Part shown: positions 24,104 to 32,961 of the stretch, one piece after another
How the letters are laid out: each line of letters opens with the position of its first letter
Numbering within the stretch: position 1 is the stretch's first letter
Source: Pseudarthrobacter phenanthrenivorans
GTDB taxonomy: Bacteria > Actinomycetota > Actinomycetes > Actinomycetales > Micrococcaceae
Direction of reading: 5' to 3'
Length of the DNA stretch: 64,000 nt
Assembly (NCBI RefSeq): GCF_000813845.1
Contig: NZ_JWTB01000005.1
Coordinates: forward strand, 148,435 to 212,434
Notes under the pieces: model-generated
Told to the model about the DNA's origin: nothing
What the model saw: only the letters and a program-made list of their open reading frames with translations
The model's database searches: none
Translations under genes and position numbers: made by a program

Positions 24104-25897
24104 GTGCACGTCGTCGCCACGGCCGGACATGTGGATTCCGGCAAGAGCACCCTGGTCCGCGCCCTTACCGGCATGGAGCCGGACCGGTGGGAGGAAGAAC
24201 GGCGCCGCGGGCTCACCATCGACCTCGGTTACGCCTGGACCACGTTGCCGTCCGGACAGGACGTTGCGTTCGTGGACGTCCCCGGCCACGAGCGTTTCCT
24301 GGGCAATATGCTTGCCGGCATCGGGCCGGCTCCGGTGGTCTGTTTCGTCGTCGCCGCTGACGAAGGCTGGCAGGCCCAGTCGAGCGACCACCGGGACGCC
24401 GTGGCGGCGCTGGGCATCGATCACGGCGTGGTGGTCCTCAGCCGCGCGGACCGGGCGTCCGGCCAACGGGTGGCGGACGTGCTGGCCCGGACCCGGGTGG
24501 AGCTGGCCGGGACCGGACTGCGCGACGCGCCGGCAGTTGCCGTGTCCGCCATCGACGGCACGGGCCTGGCTGACCTGCGTGCAGCGCTCGACGGCGTCCT
24601 GGCCGGTGTGCCGCATCCACCCACCGATGGGCGGGTCCGGCTGTGGGTGGACCGCTCGTTCACGATCACCGGTTCCGGAACGGTGGTGACTGGAACGCTG
24701 GCAGCAGGAACGGTCGTCCAGGGGGACCGGCTTACCCTGCTGGGCCACTCGGCTTCCCGGTCCGTCGTCGTCCGTGGACTGCAAAGCCGCGACACCTCGT
24801 ACACCTCGGTGTCCCCCGTCAGCCGGGTGGCCTTGAACCTGCGTGACGTTGCCGCCACGGACATCCGGCGCGGGGACACCCTGCTGACCCCCGATGCCTG
24901 GCCTACCACCGCCGTCCTGGGCATCCAGCGGACCACCGGCGTCGCCTACACGGAGGTGCCGGAACAGCTCATGGTCCATGCCGGCACCGCGTCCGTGCCT
25001 GGCCGGCTGCGACCTTTCGGCGCCGACCACGCCCGGCTGGTCCTCGACAGGCACCTGCCCCTCGTCCCGGGGGACCGGCTGGTGCTGCGTAACCCCGGCA
25101 GCCGCTCCGTGCTGGGCGGGGCCCGCATCCTCGACGCCGACCCACCCGCCTTGCGGCGGCGCGGCGACGGCGCCCACTGGGCAGAACGGCTTGCCGGCAT
25201 GGACCCGGCCGGGGACGTGCTGGGGGAGGTGGCAGCCCGCAAAGCAGTGCAGCTGGAGCATTTGCGGCGGCTGGGCCTGCTGTCCGGCCACCAGCCCCAC
25301 GTGCCGCCTGGCGTGGAGGTCATCGATGACTGGTGGGTGCACGCTCCGGTCCTTGAGGCTTGGCAGCAGCAGCTCCGCAACTCAGTCCAGGAGCTGCAGG
25401 ACCGCGACCCGTTGGCGCCCGGCCTGTCCATGGGGGCAGCCCGCGACCTGCTTCGCCTGCCCGACGAGAGGCTGCTTGCCCACATCATCAGCGCGGCAGG
25501 CCTCAAACAGGAGGCCGGCCACATCCGGCTGCCCGGCAGCCGGGGCCTTGGCCCCGTCGAACCGGCAATTGCCGAGCTGGAGCGCAGGCTCACGGCACAT
25601 GCGTTCCAGGCCCCGGAATCCGAGGAGCTCGCCGCCCTGGGCCTGGGCGCCCGGGAGCTGGCCGCCGCCGAGCGCACCGGCCGCCTGCTGCGCCTGCGTG
25701 ACGGCGTGGTGCTGCTGCCTACGGCGCCAGCCCTTGCCATGCGCACCCTCGCCGGCCTGGAACAGCCCTTCACCACCAGCGAGGCGCGCCAGGCCCTCGG
25801 AACAACGCGCCGGATCGCCGTACCACTCCTGGAGCACCTCGATTCGCGGGGATGGACCCAGCGGCTGGACGCCGGACACCGCAAAGTGGTGCGCTGA
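24104..25897 (+). CDS. selB: Selenocysteine-specific translation elongation factor
   Basis: 597-residue GTPase that brings Sec-tRNA to the ribosome at a UGA followed by a SECIS. The G domain opens at the very N terminus: GHVDSGKST (G1), RGLTIDLGYAW (G2), DVPGHERF (G3), with SRAD in place of NKxD (G4). EF-Tu-like domains II and III follow (to about residue 340). The C-terminal ~250 residues are the winged-helix repeats that bind the SECIS RNA. The start is GTG (VHVVATAGHVDSG). Probably cotranscribed with selA. Confidence 0.96.
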   Translation: MHVVATAGHVDSGKSTLVRALTGMEPDRWEEERRRGLTIDLGYAWTTLPSGQDVAFVDVPGHERFLGNMLAGIGPAPVVCFVVAADEGWQAQSSDHRDAVAALGIDHGVVVLSRADRASGQRVADVLARTRVELAGTGLRDAPAVAVSAIDGTGLADLRAALDGVLAGVPHPPTDGRVRLWVDRSFTITGSGTVVTGTLAAGTVVQGDRLTLLGHSASRSVVVRGLQSRDTSYTSVSPVSRVALNLRDVAATDIRRGDTLLTPDAWPTTAVLGIQRTTGVAYTEVPEQLMVHAGTASVPGRLRPFGADHARLVLDRHLPLVPGDRLVLRNPGSRSVLGGARILDADPPALRRRGDGAHWAERLAGMDPAGDVLGEVAARKAVQLEHLRRLGLLSGHQPHVPPGVEVIDDWWVHAPVLEAWQQQLRNSVQELQDRDPLAPGLSMGAARDLLRLPDERLLAHIISAAGLKQEAGHIRLPGSRGLGPVEPAIAELERRLTAHAFQAPESEELAALGLGARELAAAERTGRLLRLRDGVVLLPTAPALAMRTLAGLEQPFTTSEARQALGTTRRIAVPLLEHLDSRGWTQRLDAGHRKVVR

Positions 25898-26279
25898 CGT
25901 CCGGCGGATGACTCCTCCCTCCGCCCGTCGGTAAAAGCCTGCGTGACGCGCAGTGGATCGAGGAATCTTTCGGCGGGGATTGCGTCGAAGGGTGGCCGGC
26001 GATCTCCAGCGCGCGTCGCGTAGTTGGGCTCGCTGCGAGATGACGGAGGGAACCTGCGCGGTACGTTTCGTCACCAAACCCGCGGTACGCATGCTCGCGG
26101 GCGATGCTGAGCTCCTGGGTGAGGAGGTCTGCTGCATCTTCCGGCCGTCGATCGGCAACTGCGATCATGCCTTGAAGCGTGAGTGCATTTCGGCGGTGGT
26201 CCATGCGGCAGCTGTCAGCCCTGGTAGTCAGGAAATCAGGTGATGGCGGCCCGAGCTTGCCTCGTGACGCAAAGGCAAT
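25898..26279. other. 382-base gap with no convincing gene
   Basis: Between selB (plus) and the diguanylate cyclase gene (minus), convergent. A minus-strand frame entering the gap from 26204 begins with a segment reading LQGMIAVADRRPEDAADLLT and then ELSIAREHAYRGFGDETYRA, which looks like a tetratricopeptide helix pair, but it continues out of character into antisense selB sequence. It could be the remnant of a lost regulator gene. No terminator hairpin was found. Confidence 0.4.
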
Positions 26280-27188
26280 TCACGGTGCCAGGCCCACCCG
26301 GTTTCGGCCGGATGCCTTGGCGGTGTAGAGGGCCGTGTCGGCTTCACCCAGGACGATCGCGGCGTCAACGTGATGCCCGGGAGTGAAGGCTGAAATACCT
26401 GCGCTGAGTGTCAGGTGGCCGGTGGGGTCCCCGGTATGGGGGATCTTTAAGGCTTGGACGGCGTGAAGCGCCCGTTTCAGCATGTCTTTGGCTCCCTGTT
26501 TTGACTGTCTTGGCAGGACGAGGAGGAATTCCTCGCCGCCGTACCGGTAGACCCCGTCGCTGCTGCGTGCCACGGTCGCGAGGGCGGCCGCCACTGCCTG
26601 TAGAGCTTGGTCGCCTGCCGGGTGTCCGTAGATGTCGTTGTAGCTTTTGAAGTTGTCGACGTCGCACATGGCAAGGCAGTATCCCTCCTCGTACCGTTGG
26701 CTGCGGGCGTGCAGTTGTGTAAGGTCTTCGGTGAGCTTGAGCCTGTTGCTCAGGCCGGTCAGGGGATCGGTTCGCGCTTGCTGTAAGAGCATCTTCCGGT
26801 AGTGGGCCAGGTCGGCGTGCAGTGTGGTGACCCGCTTTGCCACCAGTAATCGGGTGTGCAGGACAAATGGGTCCAGCGGCTTGGTGACGTAGTCGTCCGC
26901 GCCGGCCTCAAGCCCGGCAAGGACGTCGTCCCGGGAGCCTTGCGAGGTCAGCAGCACTATGTAGGTGTACAGGTCCGCAGCCTGCGCCCGAATGGCGCGA
27001 CACAGGGCAAGCCCGTCCAGCCCTGGCATCATCCAGTCCGTGACTACCACATCCGGCCGGTGCTCCAGAAAGATGGCCCACGCTTCGTCGCCGTCTTTCG
27101 CTGTAAGGCAGTCATAGCCGGAACGGTCGACGGTTGCCTTGGCTACCAGGAGCGAGCCCGGATCGTCATCTGCCACCAGGACGATCAC
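26280..27188 (-). CDS. Response regulator with GGDEF diguanylate cyclase output
   Basis: 302-residue receiver-GGDEF protein making cyclic di-GMP when phosphorylated. Receiver: ADDDPGSLL acidic pair, phosphoacceptor Asp53 in VVVTDWMMPG, and Lys in DDYVTKPLDPF. The cyclase domain has the active-site GGEEF (about residue 215) in YRYGGEEFLLVLPR. RSSD sits five residues before it, an intact inhibitory I-site. No EAL or HD-GYP domain. The start GTG overlaps the hybrid kinase stop by four bases (GTGA), so the two are coupled and the kinase is the probable phosphodonor. Its receiver is a close paralogue of that in the 30809-31909 protein. Confidence 0.93.
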   Translation of the reverse strand: MIVLVADDDPGSLLVAKATVDRSGYDCLTAKDGDEAWAIFLEHRPDVVVTDWMMPGLDGLALCRAIRAQAADLYTYIVLLTSQGSRDDVLAGLEAGADDYVTKPLDPFVLHTRLLVAKRVTTLHADLAHYRKMLLQQARTDPLTGLSNRLKLTEDLTQLHARSQRYEEGYCLAMCDVDNFKSYNDIYGHPAGDQALQAVAAALATVARSSDGVYRYGGEEFLLVLPRQSKQGAKDMLKRALHAVQALKIPHTGDPTGHLTLSAGISAFTPGHHVDAAIVLGEADTALYTAKASGRNRVGLAP

Positions 27189-30100
27189 GGTGCACCGTCC
27201 AGGACCTGAAGAAGTTCGATATTCACGTCCGCAAGTTCCGCTTCGAGGCGGCTCAGAAGTTGCAGGGCTCCGCCGGGTTCTCCGGTCGAGCCAAGAGCTT
27301 CAATCTCGCCGCACAGGGCTGCAGCGGTGGTGGCGCCGATATTGGCGGCGGCGCCCCTCAGTGCGTGGGCCGTGCGGGCCAGGGCCGGACCGTCATCGTC
27401 GTTGACCGCTTGATGCAGAGAGGCAATCCGCTCAAGTACATCCTTCCGGAAAGCTTCTGCCGCCGCGGGCAATAGGCCCATTCCGTCCGCAGGTCCGAGG
27501 TCCCGAAGAATGGCCAACCGGTTTCCGTCGAGCACCTGCCTGGGATGCCCGCTCGTCGTCGACGGCTGACCACCGGTGACGGCCAGCGGCTGCCCCGGCA
27601 GGAAGCGCGTGGCCTGATCGGGAACCCACCTGGCCAGGACTGCTTCGAGTTCAGCGGGGTCGACCGGTTTGGCGAGGTAATCGTCCATGCCGGCCGCGAG
27701 GCAGCGTTCCCGGTCCCCGTCAAGGGCGCCGGCAGTCATGGCGATGATCGGTAGCCGCTTGTTCCCGTCCTCCCGGCGCCGGATAATCCCGGTAGCCTCG
27801 AACCCGTCCATCACCGGCATATGGCAGTCCATCAGGACGGCGTCATACTGCATCTTTCCGACGGAGGCCACTGCTTCGGCGCCGTCGGCGACCACGTCCA
27901 CCGCGAAGCCCAGCTTCGCAACAGTTGATCGGGCCACAAGCTGGTTGACTTCATTGTCTTCGACGACGAGGAGGCGGCCGCGGGCGAGCCCCCGGTTGGA
28001 GGAGCCGGAGGCGGCCCGCTCACGCAATGCCGCGTTGGTCATGGCCGTGAGCCTCTCCGCTGGGGGGCGTCGGGCACTGGTGGACATCAAGCGGATCAGG
28101 CGGTTGTAGAACTCGGAGCTGCGGACTGGTTTCATCAGCCATTCCCGCACCCCTGCGTCGAGAATTTCTGAACCCTTGACCTGCATGGTCGAGGTCAGCA
28201 TGATCAGTTCAATGCTGGCCAGGACCGGATCAGCTTTGATGGCCCGGGCCAATTCCAGACCGTTGGTTCCAGGCATGCACAGATCCAGGACCGCAAGGTC
28301 GTAGGGTTCTCCCCGCTGTGCCGCTTCGCGGGTGCGGGCCAGGGCCGTCCTGGCGTCCGGTACGGCGTCAGGTTTCAGCCGCCAGCTACGCAGCTGCGAC
28401 TCCAGTACCAGCCGGTTGGTGGCGTTGTCGTCCACCACCAGTGCACGCATGCCGGTGAGGAAATCGGCGGTCGGCAGGGGATCGGTGGACGGCGGTGCCA
28501 CGGGCAACGGAATACGGAACCAGAAGGTGCTGCCCTCACCGGGCACGCTTCTCATTCCGATCTCACCGGTCATCGCAGCGGTCAAGCGGTTGCAAATTGC
28601 CAGTCCCAGGCCGGTGCCCCCATAACGGCGGGTGGTCGAAGCGTCGGCCTGGGAAAATGATTCGAACAAGCGTGCGTGCTGTGTCGGTTCGATGCCGATT
28701 CCTGTGTCCCGGACTTCGAAGCAGACCATGGCAGTTGATTCGGGCGTGGCATCCCGCGTTTCGGTCTTTATCCGGATGGCCACTTCTCCTGCGGCCGTGA
28801 ACTTCACAGCATTGGACGCCAGATTCAACAGGATCTGCCGGATCCGGCCTGAATCTCCGACCAGTCGGCTGGGAAGGTCAGGCTCGCAGTAGGCAATCAG
28901 CTCCAACCGCTTGGCTTGTGCCGGTTCTGCCAGCAGGCCCGCGACTTCCTCCACCAGGAGCCGGGGATCGAAGGGACGCAGGTCCAGTTCAACTTTGCCT
29001 GCCTCGAGTTTGGAAAAATCCAGGATGTCATTGATCAAGGCCAGCAGTGCCTCGCCGGCCCCTTTAACCCCTTCGGCGTATTGCTTCTGTGTTTCATCCA
29101 GGGGGGTGTCGAGCAGAAGTGCAGTCAGTCCGACAACGCCATTCATCGGCGTACGGATTTCATGGCTCATGGTCGCCAGGAATTCGGACTTGAGCCTGCT
29201 TGCTTCCAGCGCGGCTGTCCTCGCTGCCTTCAACTCGTTTTCGGCCGCCCGGGGGAGAGTGATGTCGCGTGCGATGACGGCGATCCCACGCAGGTTCCCG
29301 TCTTTTTGGATCGGCGAGACCGTCACTGACACCGGAATGACCGTCCCGTCCTTCCGTACGTGTTCGGTTTCAAAGTTCATCGCGTCAAGGCTTTCCCGGA
29401 GCCGCTGGAGCGTCTCCTCGGTCCCGTCGGAACCCCCCTGGGGTAGAAGGATTCGTATGTCGCGGCCGATGGCCTCCGCGGCAGGGTAGCCGTACTGCCG
29501 CTCTGCTCCCGGATTCCAGCTCGTGATGATGCCCTCGGAGGTGGTGCTCATGATGGCATCCGTGGAGGAATTCACAATCGCGCCCAAACCCTCCAGATCC
29601 GCGGTCCGGGCGGCTACTTCCTGTTCCAGGCCGGTGGTCAGAGTGATGTTCTGAACGACGATCAACACCTGGCGGATCAGGATGAGGACCACCGTCGTCC
29701 TGGCCACCACCAGCAGGAAGGTACCTAGTTCCTGGACATGCGGCCCGGCAACGACAACCAGGGCCACCAGGATGGGGGCGTAGGGGAGCAGTTCCAGGGC
29801 CAGCGCGAATGCCTTTCGCTCGGGCTGCGGCTTTTGTGCGTAAGGGACCATTGGTGCAAGCGCAATCAGGAGGAAGGCGCCGATCCACCCCAGTGCCAGT
29901 GGCGAGCCTGTGACGCCCGTGACGCCATCGAAGGTGAGTCTGATGTAAGTGCTGTCCGTGATGGTCAGGGCGAGCAGTCCGCTGCCGAAACATAGCCAGG
30001 GGAGGCGTTCTCCCGGCTGCCGGCGCATGGCGAGGACCAGCACCAGTGATGTCATGACAACGTCTACAACGGGATAGGCCGCGCTGACGAGCACGGTCAG

Positions 30101-30625
30101 GAAGTCGCCGTCAGAGCTTAATGCCGGCCCGAGTGCCGTGTACCAGCTGATCGCCAGGACCGAGCCCGCGATCACCGAAGCGTCAAGAGCTGCCCTGAAC
30201 CAGCCCACCTTGGTGGTCCTGTCGGGCCGCTTGAAGCTGAACAGCGCGGCGGCGGCAGGTACGGAGTACGCGAGGAACAGGGCGTCGGCGATGGAGGGAA
30301 ACGGGTATTGGTTGTTGTTGGTGAGACCGAAGAATGTCCAGATCCCCTGGCCAGCAGCCCACGTAAAGGCGGCCACCGACAGGAGAGACCACGCCTGCGC
30401 ATTCTCACCGCGCCGGGCGGCGCGGCTACAGCTGATACCGGCCGTCAGGGCGGCAGCAAGGATGAGGAAGTCACCCGTCACCCTCGCCTGCGCCGTTCCG
30501 TTGTTCCAAGAGAAATACAGCGCCAGCACCCCAAGCAGCACGGCAGCTAATACAACGAGCCAAGTGAGAGAGGCCCCGCGTCCGCCGATTCGCCGTCGCG
30601 GTCCGAGGAGATAGTTCTGAGACAC
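27185..30625 (-). CDS. Membrane hybrid sensor histidine kinase (PAS-HisKA-HATPase-REC-REC-HPt)
   Basis: 1146-residue phosphorelay kinase. About ten hydrophobic helices (residues ~15-330) form the sensor, followed by PAS (~345-465), HisKA with the phosphorylated His in MSHEIRTPMNG (~487), HATPase (NLASNAVKFT ~600, GGTGLGLAIC ~669), receiver 1 (Asp in AVLDLCMPGTNG ~780), receiver 2 (Asp in VLMDCHMPVMDG ~931) and a C-terminal HPt with His in TAHALRGAAANIGA (~1087). The start is GTG with GGGAGG seven bases upstream; longer in-frame starts add a polar tail without a binding site. Coupled to the diguanylate cyclase gene downstream. The signal is unknown; no extracytoplasmic ligand domain is present. 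Confidence 0.92.
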   Translation of the reverse strand: MSQNYLLGPRRRIGGRGASLTWLVVLAAVLLGVLALYFSWNNGTAQARVTGDFLILAAALTAGISCSRAARRGENAQAWSLLSVAAFTWAAGQGIWTFFGLTNNNQYPFPSIADALFLAYSVPAAAALFSFKRPDRTTKVGWFRAALDASVIAGSVLAISWYTALGPALSSDGDFLTVLVSAAYPVVDVVMTSLVLVLAMRRQPGERLPWLCFGSGLLALTITDSTYIRLTFDGVTGVTGSPLALGWIGAFLLIALAPMVPYAQKPQPERKAFALALELLPYAPILVALVVVAGPHVQELGTFLLVVARTTVVLILIRQVLIVVQNITLTTGLEQEVAARTADLEGLGAIVNSSTDAIMSTTSEGIITSWNPGAERQYGYPAAEAIGRDIRILLPQGGSDGTEETLQRLRESLDAMNFETEHVRKDGTVIPVSVTVSPIQKDGNLRGIAVIARDITLPRAAENELKAARTAALEASRLKSEFLATMSHEIRTPMNGVVGLTALLLDTPLDETQKQYAEGVKGAGEALLALINDILDFSKLEAGKVELDLRPFDPRLLVEEVAGLLAEPAQAKRLELIAYCEPDLPSRLVGDSGRIRQILLNLASNAVKFTAAGEVAIRIKTETRDATPESTAMVCFEVRDTGIGIEPTQHARLFESFSQADASTTRRYGGTGLGLAICNRLTAAMTGEIGMRSVPGEGSTFWFRIPLPVAPPSTDPLPTADFLTGMRALVVDDNATNRLVLESQLRSWRLKPDAVPDARTALARTREAAQRGEPYDLAVLDLCMPGTNGLELARAIKADPVLASIELIMLTSTMQVKGSEILDAGVREWLMKPVRSSEFYNRLIRLMSTSARRPPAERLTAMTNAALRERAASGSSNRGLARGRLLVVEDNEVNQLVARSTVAKLGFAVDVVADGAEAVASVGKMQYDAVLMDCHMPVMDGFEATGIIRRREDGNKRLPIIAMTAGALDGDRERCLAAGMDDYLAKPVDPAELEAVLARWVPDQATRFLPGQPLAVTGGQPSTTSGHPRQVLDGNRLAILRDLGPADGMGLLPAAAEAFRKDVLERIASLHQAVNDDDGPALARTAHALRGAAANIGATTAAALCGEIEALGSTGEPGGALQLLSRLEAELADVNIELLQVLDGAP

Positions 30626-30808
30626 GTGCAGCCCTCCCAATAAAGCGCCTCTCACCCGCAGGAACTGAGACCCGGGCCGCCCGAAAGGTGGGCGCAGACG
30701 CACACTCAAAATATAGCTCTGGACCAGACCGGGCGCGTCATGTGCTTGGAGCTTTGTCGTTCAGGCATAGCCAACAGCGCTTATCCCATTGGCAGCGGAT
30801 GCAGACTC

Positions 30809-31909
30809 CTATGTCTCCGGCTCACCGAGAAAAAGGCTCACGGTCGTTCCTTCCCCCTGATCACCTGAAATCTCCAGATGCCCCCCGTGGGCTGCTGCGA
30901 TGCGGGCACACGTTGCCAACCCCAACCCGGAGCCGGGCGGATCCCCCTCCCGGTGCAGACGCACGAGCGGCTCCACCACACGGCTGCGGTCCCCTGCGGT
31001 GATCCCCTTACCGTTATCCACCACCTGCACCACAACACCGGCATTGTTTCGCTGTCCCTGGACACGAATCATCGGAGGAACTCCGGAACGGGCATAGGCG
31101 ACAGCGTTTTGAATCAGGTTTTGCAGCGCTGTGCGCATCTGTGCCTCGTCAGCATCGAAGACAAAGTCCTCACACTCAAGGACCGCGCCCGCTTCACCTA
31201 ACGTGGGGCTTATGTCAACGGTGACGTCTTCCACCAACTTAGTCAGCGATAGCGGCTTCTTCTCCAAAGAACCACCGATGGAGGCGAATGCGAGAAGTTC
31301 CTCAACCATGGACAGCATTCTGCGGGCGCTCGATCCCACTATTTCCAGATACCCCGAGCTCTCTGTTGGATGAGGCGCCGGATCCATGGATGCCAATTCC
31401 ATGTATCCAAGGATTGTAGTTAAGGGGGTGCGGAGGTCGTGGCTCACCCTTCCAGTGAAGGCAGCCAGCCTCTCATTACTGGCTGTTGCGGCACCCAAGG
31501 CGTCAGCGAGGTCGGCGTGCAAGGCTGTCACTCGTTGCGCGGCGAGGAGGCGGGTATGCAGGAGGAAAGGATCCAGGGGTTTGGTGACATAATCATCGGC
31601 TCCAGCCTCCATGCCGGCGAGGACATCTTCCCGGGAACCGTGGGAGGTCACGAGCACCACATACGTATAAGCGTCGCCTTCTGCCGCGCGGATGGCGCGG
31701 CAGAGACTAAGCCCATCCATGCCTGGCATCTGCAGGTCCGTAACTACCACGTGCGGGCGTCCCCTCTGGTAAAGGTCCCACCCGATATCGCCGTTGGCAG
31801 CGGTGAGGCATTCGTGCCCGGATTGTTCCACGGCAGCCTGGGCGACCAGTAAGGATCCGGGATCATCGTCGACGACAAGCACCTTTAGACAATTCCCAGG
31901 TCGGCCCAC
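30809..31909 (-). CDS. Soluble receiver-histidine kinase protein
   Basis: REC-HisKA-HATPase protein of about 366 residues without membrane segments. Receiver: VVDDDPGSLL, Asp in VVVTDLQMPGMDG, Lys in DDYVTKPLDPF. HisKA: RVSHDLRTPLTTILGY. HATPase: NLIQNAVAYA, VVDNGKGI and GSGLGLATC. The receiver (~130 residues) is nearly the same as that of the 26280-27188 cyclase, implying an internal duplication with swapped outputs. Start uncertain: a GTG at 31909 has GGGAGG four bases upstream, while the ATG at 31927 has no binding site. It is transcribed toward the hybrid kinase (183-base gap) and probably belongs to the same relay. Confidence 0.88.
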   Translation of the reverse strand: MGRPGNCLKVLVVDDDPGSLLVAQAAVEQSGHECLTAANGDIGWDLYQRGRPHVVVTDLQMPGMDGLSLCRAIRAAEGDAYTYVVLVTSHGSREDVLAGMEAGADDYVTKPLDPFLLHTRLLAAQRVTALHADLADALGAATASNERLAAFTGRVSHDLRTPLTTILGYMELASMDPAPHPTESSGYLEIVGSSARRMLSMVEELLAFASIGGSLEKKPLSLTKLVEDVTVDISPTLGEAGAVLECEDFVFDADEAQMRTALQNLIQNAVAYARSGVPPMIRVQGQRNNAGVVVQVVDNGKGITAGDRSRVVEPLVRLHREGDPPGSGLGLATCARIAAAHGGHLEISGDQGEGTTVSLFLGEPET

Positions 31910-32228
31910 GCGCCCTCCCAATTTCATGCGGACAATGTGTGCAGCGGGACTGCCACATCATTCCAACAACCGGCACCACGCGCATCAGAAACATTGACTA
32001 CAGCTGTCATACCGGCCCCCGGCCTTGTCGATAACGGCGGCAGCACAGCGCCGACCTGCCTGAGTCTAGCCGCCCTGCCTGATGGAGGTCAGTCGGAGAA
32101 GCTGACACCAAGATCAGACTTACGCCCGGCCGGGGCCAAGCCGGGTCGGAGACCAGCTGCCCGCTTCCGCTGTACGGACAGAGACAAGCAAAATGACGCG
32201 CCTGTCAGCGACGTTCGGGGGCATACCT
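31910..32228. other. Intergenic gap without a recognised feature
   Basis: About 320 bases upstream of the receiver-kinase gene and downstream of the 32229-32729 gene (both minus strand). An ACAGCTGT palindrome occurs near 32000. No convincing promoter hexamers, hairpin terminator, repeat or coding frame could be singled out. Confidence 0.4.
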
Positions 32229-32729
32229 TCAGCGGTTGGTGAGCCTTATGGTGCGGGCGTGGTGGATCGCTGCGAGGGCCGCGGCGCTGGCGGCCAGCCT
32301 GACTGCATGGAAGCGATACCAGCGCGCCAGGAGAGGGCGGCGTTGGTCCTGGCTGAGCGGCTGCGGGCTGAAGAACAGCCTCGTGTTCAGGTATCGAAGG
32401 ATGTAGACCGTAGCAGCGGCGCCTACGGCTGAACTGGCTGCGCCCACCAACAGCGCGGCCCTGCTGCGCGGATTGTTCCAGCCGGCTACCAGCGCACCGA
32501 TAGCTGCCGGTGCATTGACCGGCGCGACAGGTGCGTAGTAGCGGCCGGGGCTGCCCGTTCCAAAGGGGGCCCGGGAGAGTTCACGGCTGGCCTCCGTTGC
32601 CGCCACTCGGTCAGGGACTTTGACCAATGCCTCATAGAGGTTTCCGAAAAACCAGTGCGCGTGGGTGAATTCGGCGACATCCAGAAGCCGATCGGCGATA
32701 AGTTCCCGGCGAAGTTGAAAGGTCCTCAT
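32229..32729 (-). CDS. Small integral membrane protein, DUF1772-like
   Basis: 166-residue protein. Function not recognised. Four hydrophobic segments can be seen, the third and fourth being AALLVGAASSAVGAAATVYI and AVRLAASAAALAAIHHA. The arrangement LNTRLFF ... LLARWYRFHAVR resembles the anthrone-oxygenase-like DUF1772 family. Start taken at the ATG at 32729; a GTG two codons upstream is also possible and neither has a clear ribosome binding site. It stands alone between the kinase genes and the nag operon. Confidence 0.65.
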   Translation of the reverse strand: MRTFQLRRELIADRLLDVAEFTHAHWFFGNLYEALVKVPDRVAATEASRELSRAPFGTGSPGRYYAPVAPVNAPAAIGALVAGWNNPRSRAALLVGAASSAVGAAATVYILRYLNTRLFFSPQPLSQDQRRPLLARWYRFHAVRLAASAAALAAIHHARTIRLTNR

Positions 32730-32961
32730 GCCCACAAATCTACGCTTCAGGGGCGCCCGGGGTGCCCGGAGGCCGGAACCTGGTCACGGGGCCAGCTTGG
32801 CGCCCCACTCCTGGGGCGAAACAAGCCGGTCCGTCGGGAGAATTCCCAGCAACGTCCTTCCGGGTCCTCGACCGTGCAGTGCGAAGCCCCTGAATGCAAT
32901 TGGCTTGTCGCATCTTCGACCTCCCTGGCGGAGTCTTCCGGGCAGCCTCGCGGGCCGGCGC

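Noticed and set aside
22598..25342. A 914-codon open frame on the minus strand
   Set aside because: It is antisense to selA and selB, which have complete family motifs; long antisense frames are expected in high-GC DNA, and its translation is low-complexity Gly/Arg/Val.
27545..29329. Several plus-strand frames across the hybrid kinase gene
   Set aside because: Antisense to REC, HATPase and HisKA motifs that are fully conserved on the minus strand.
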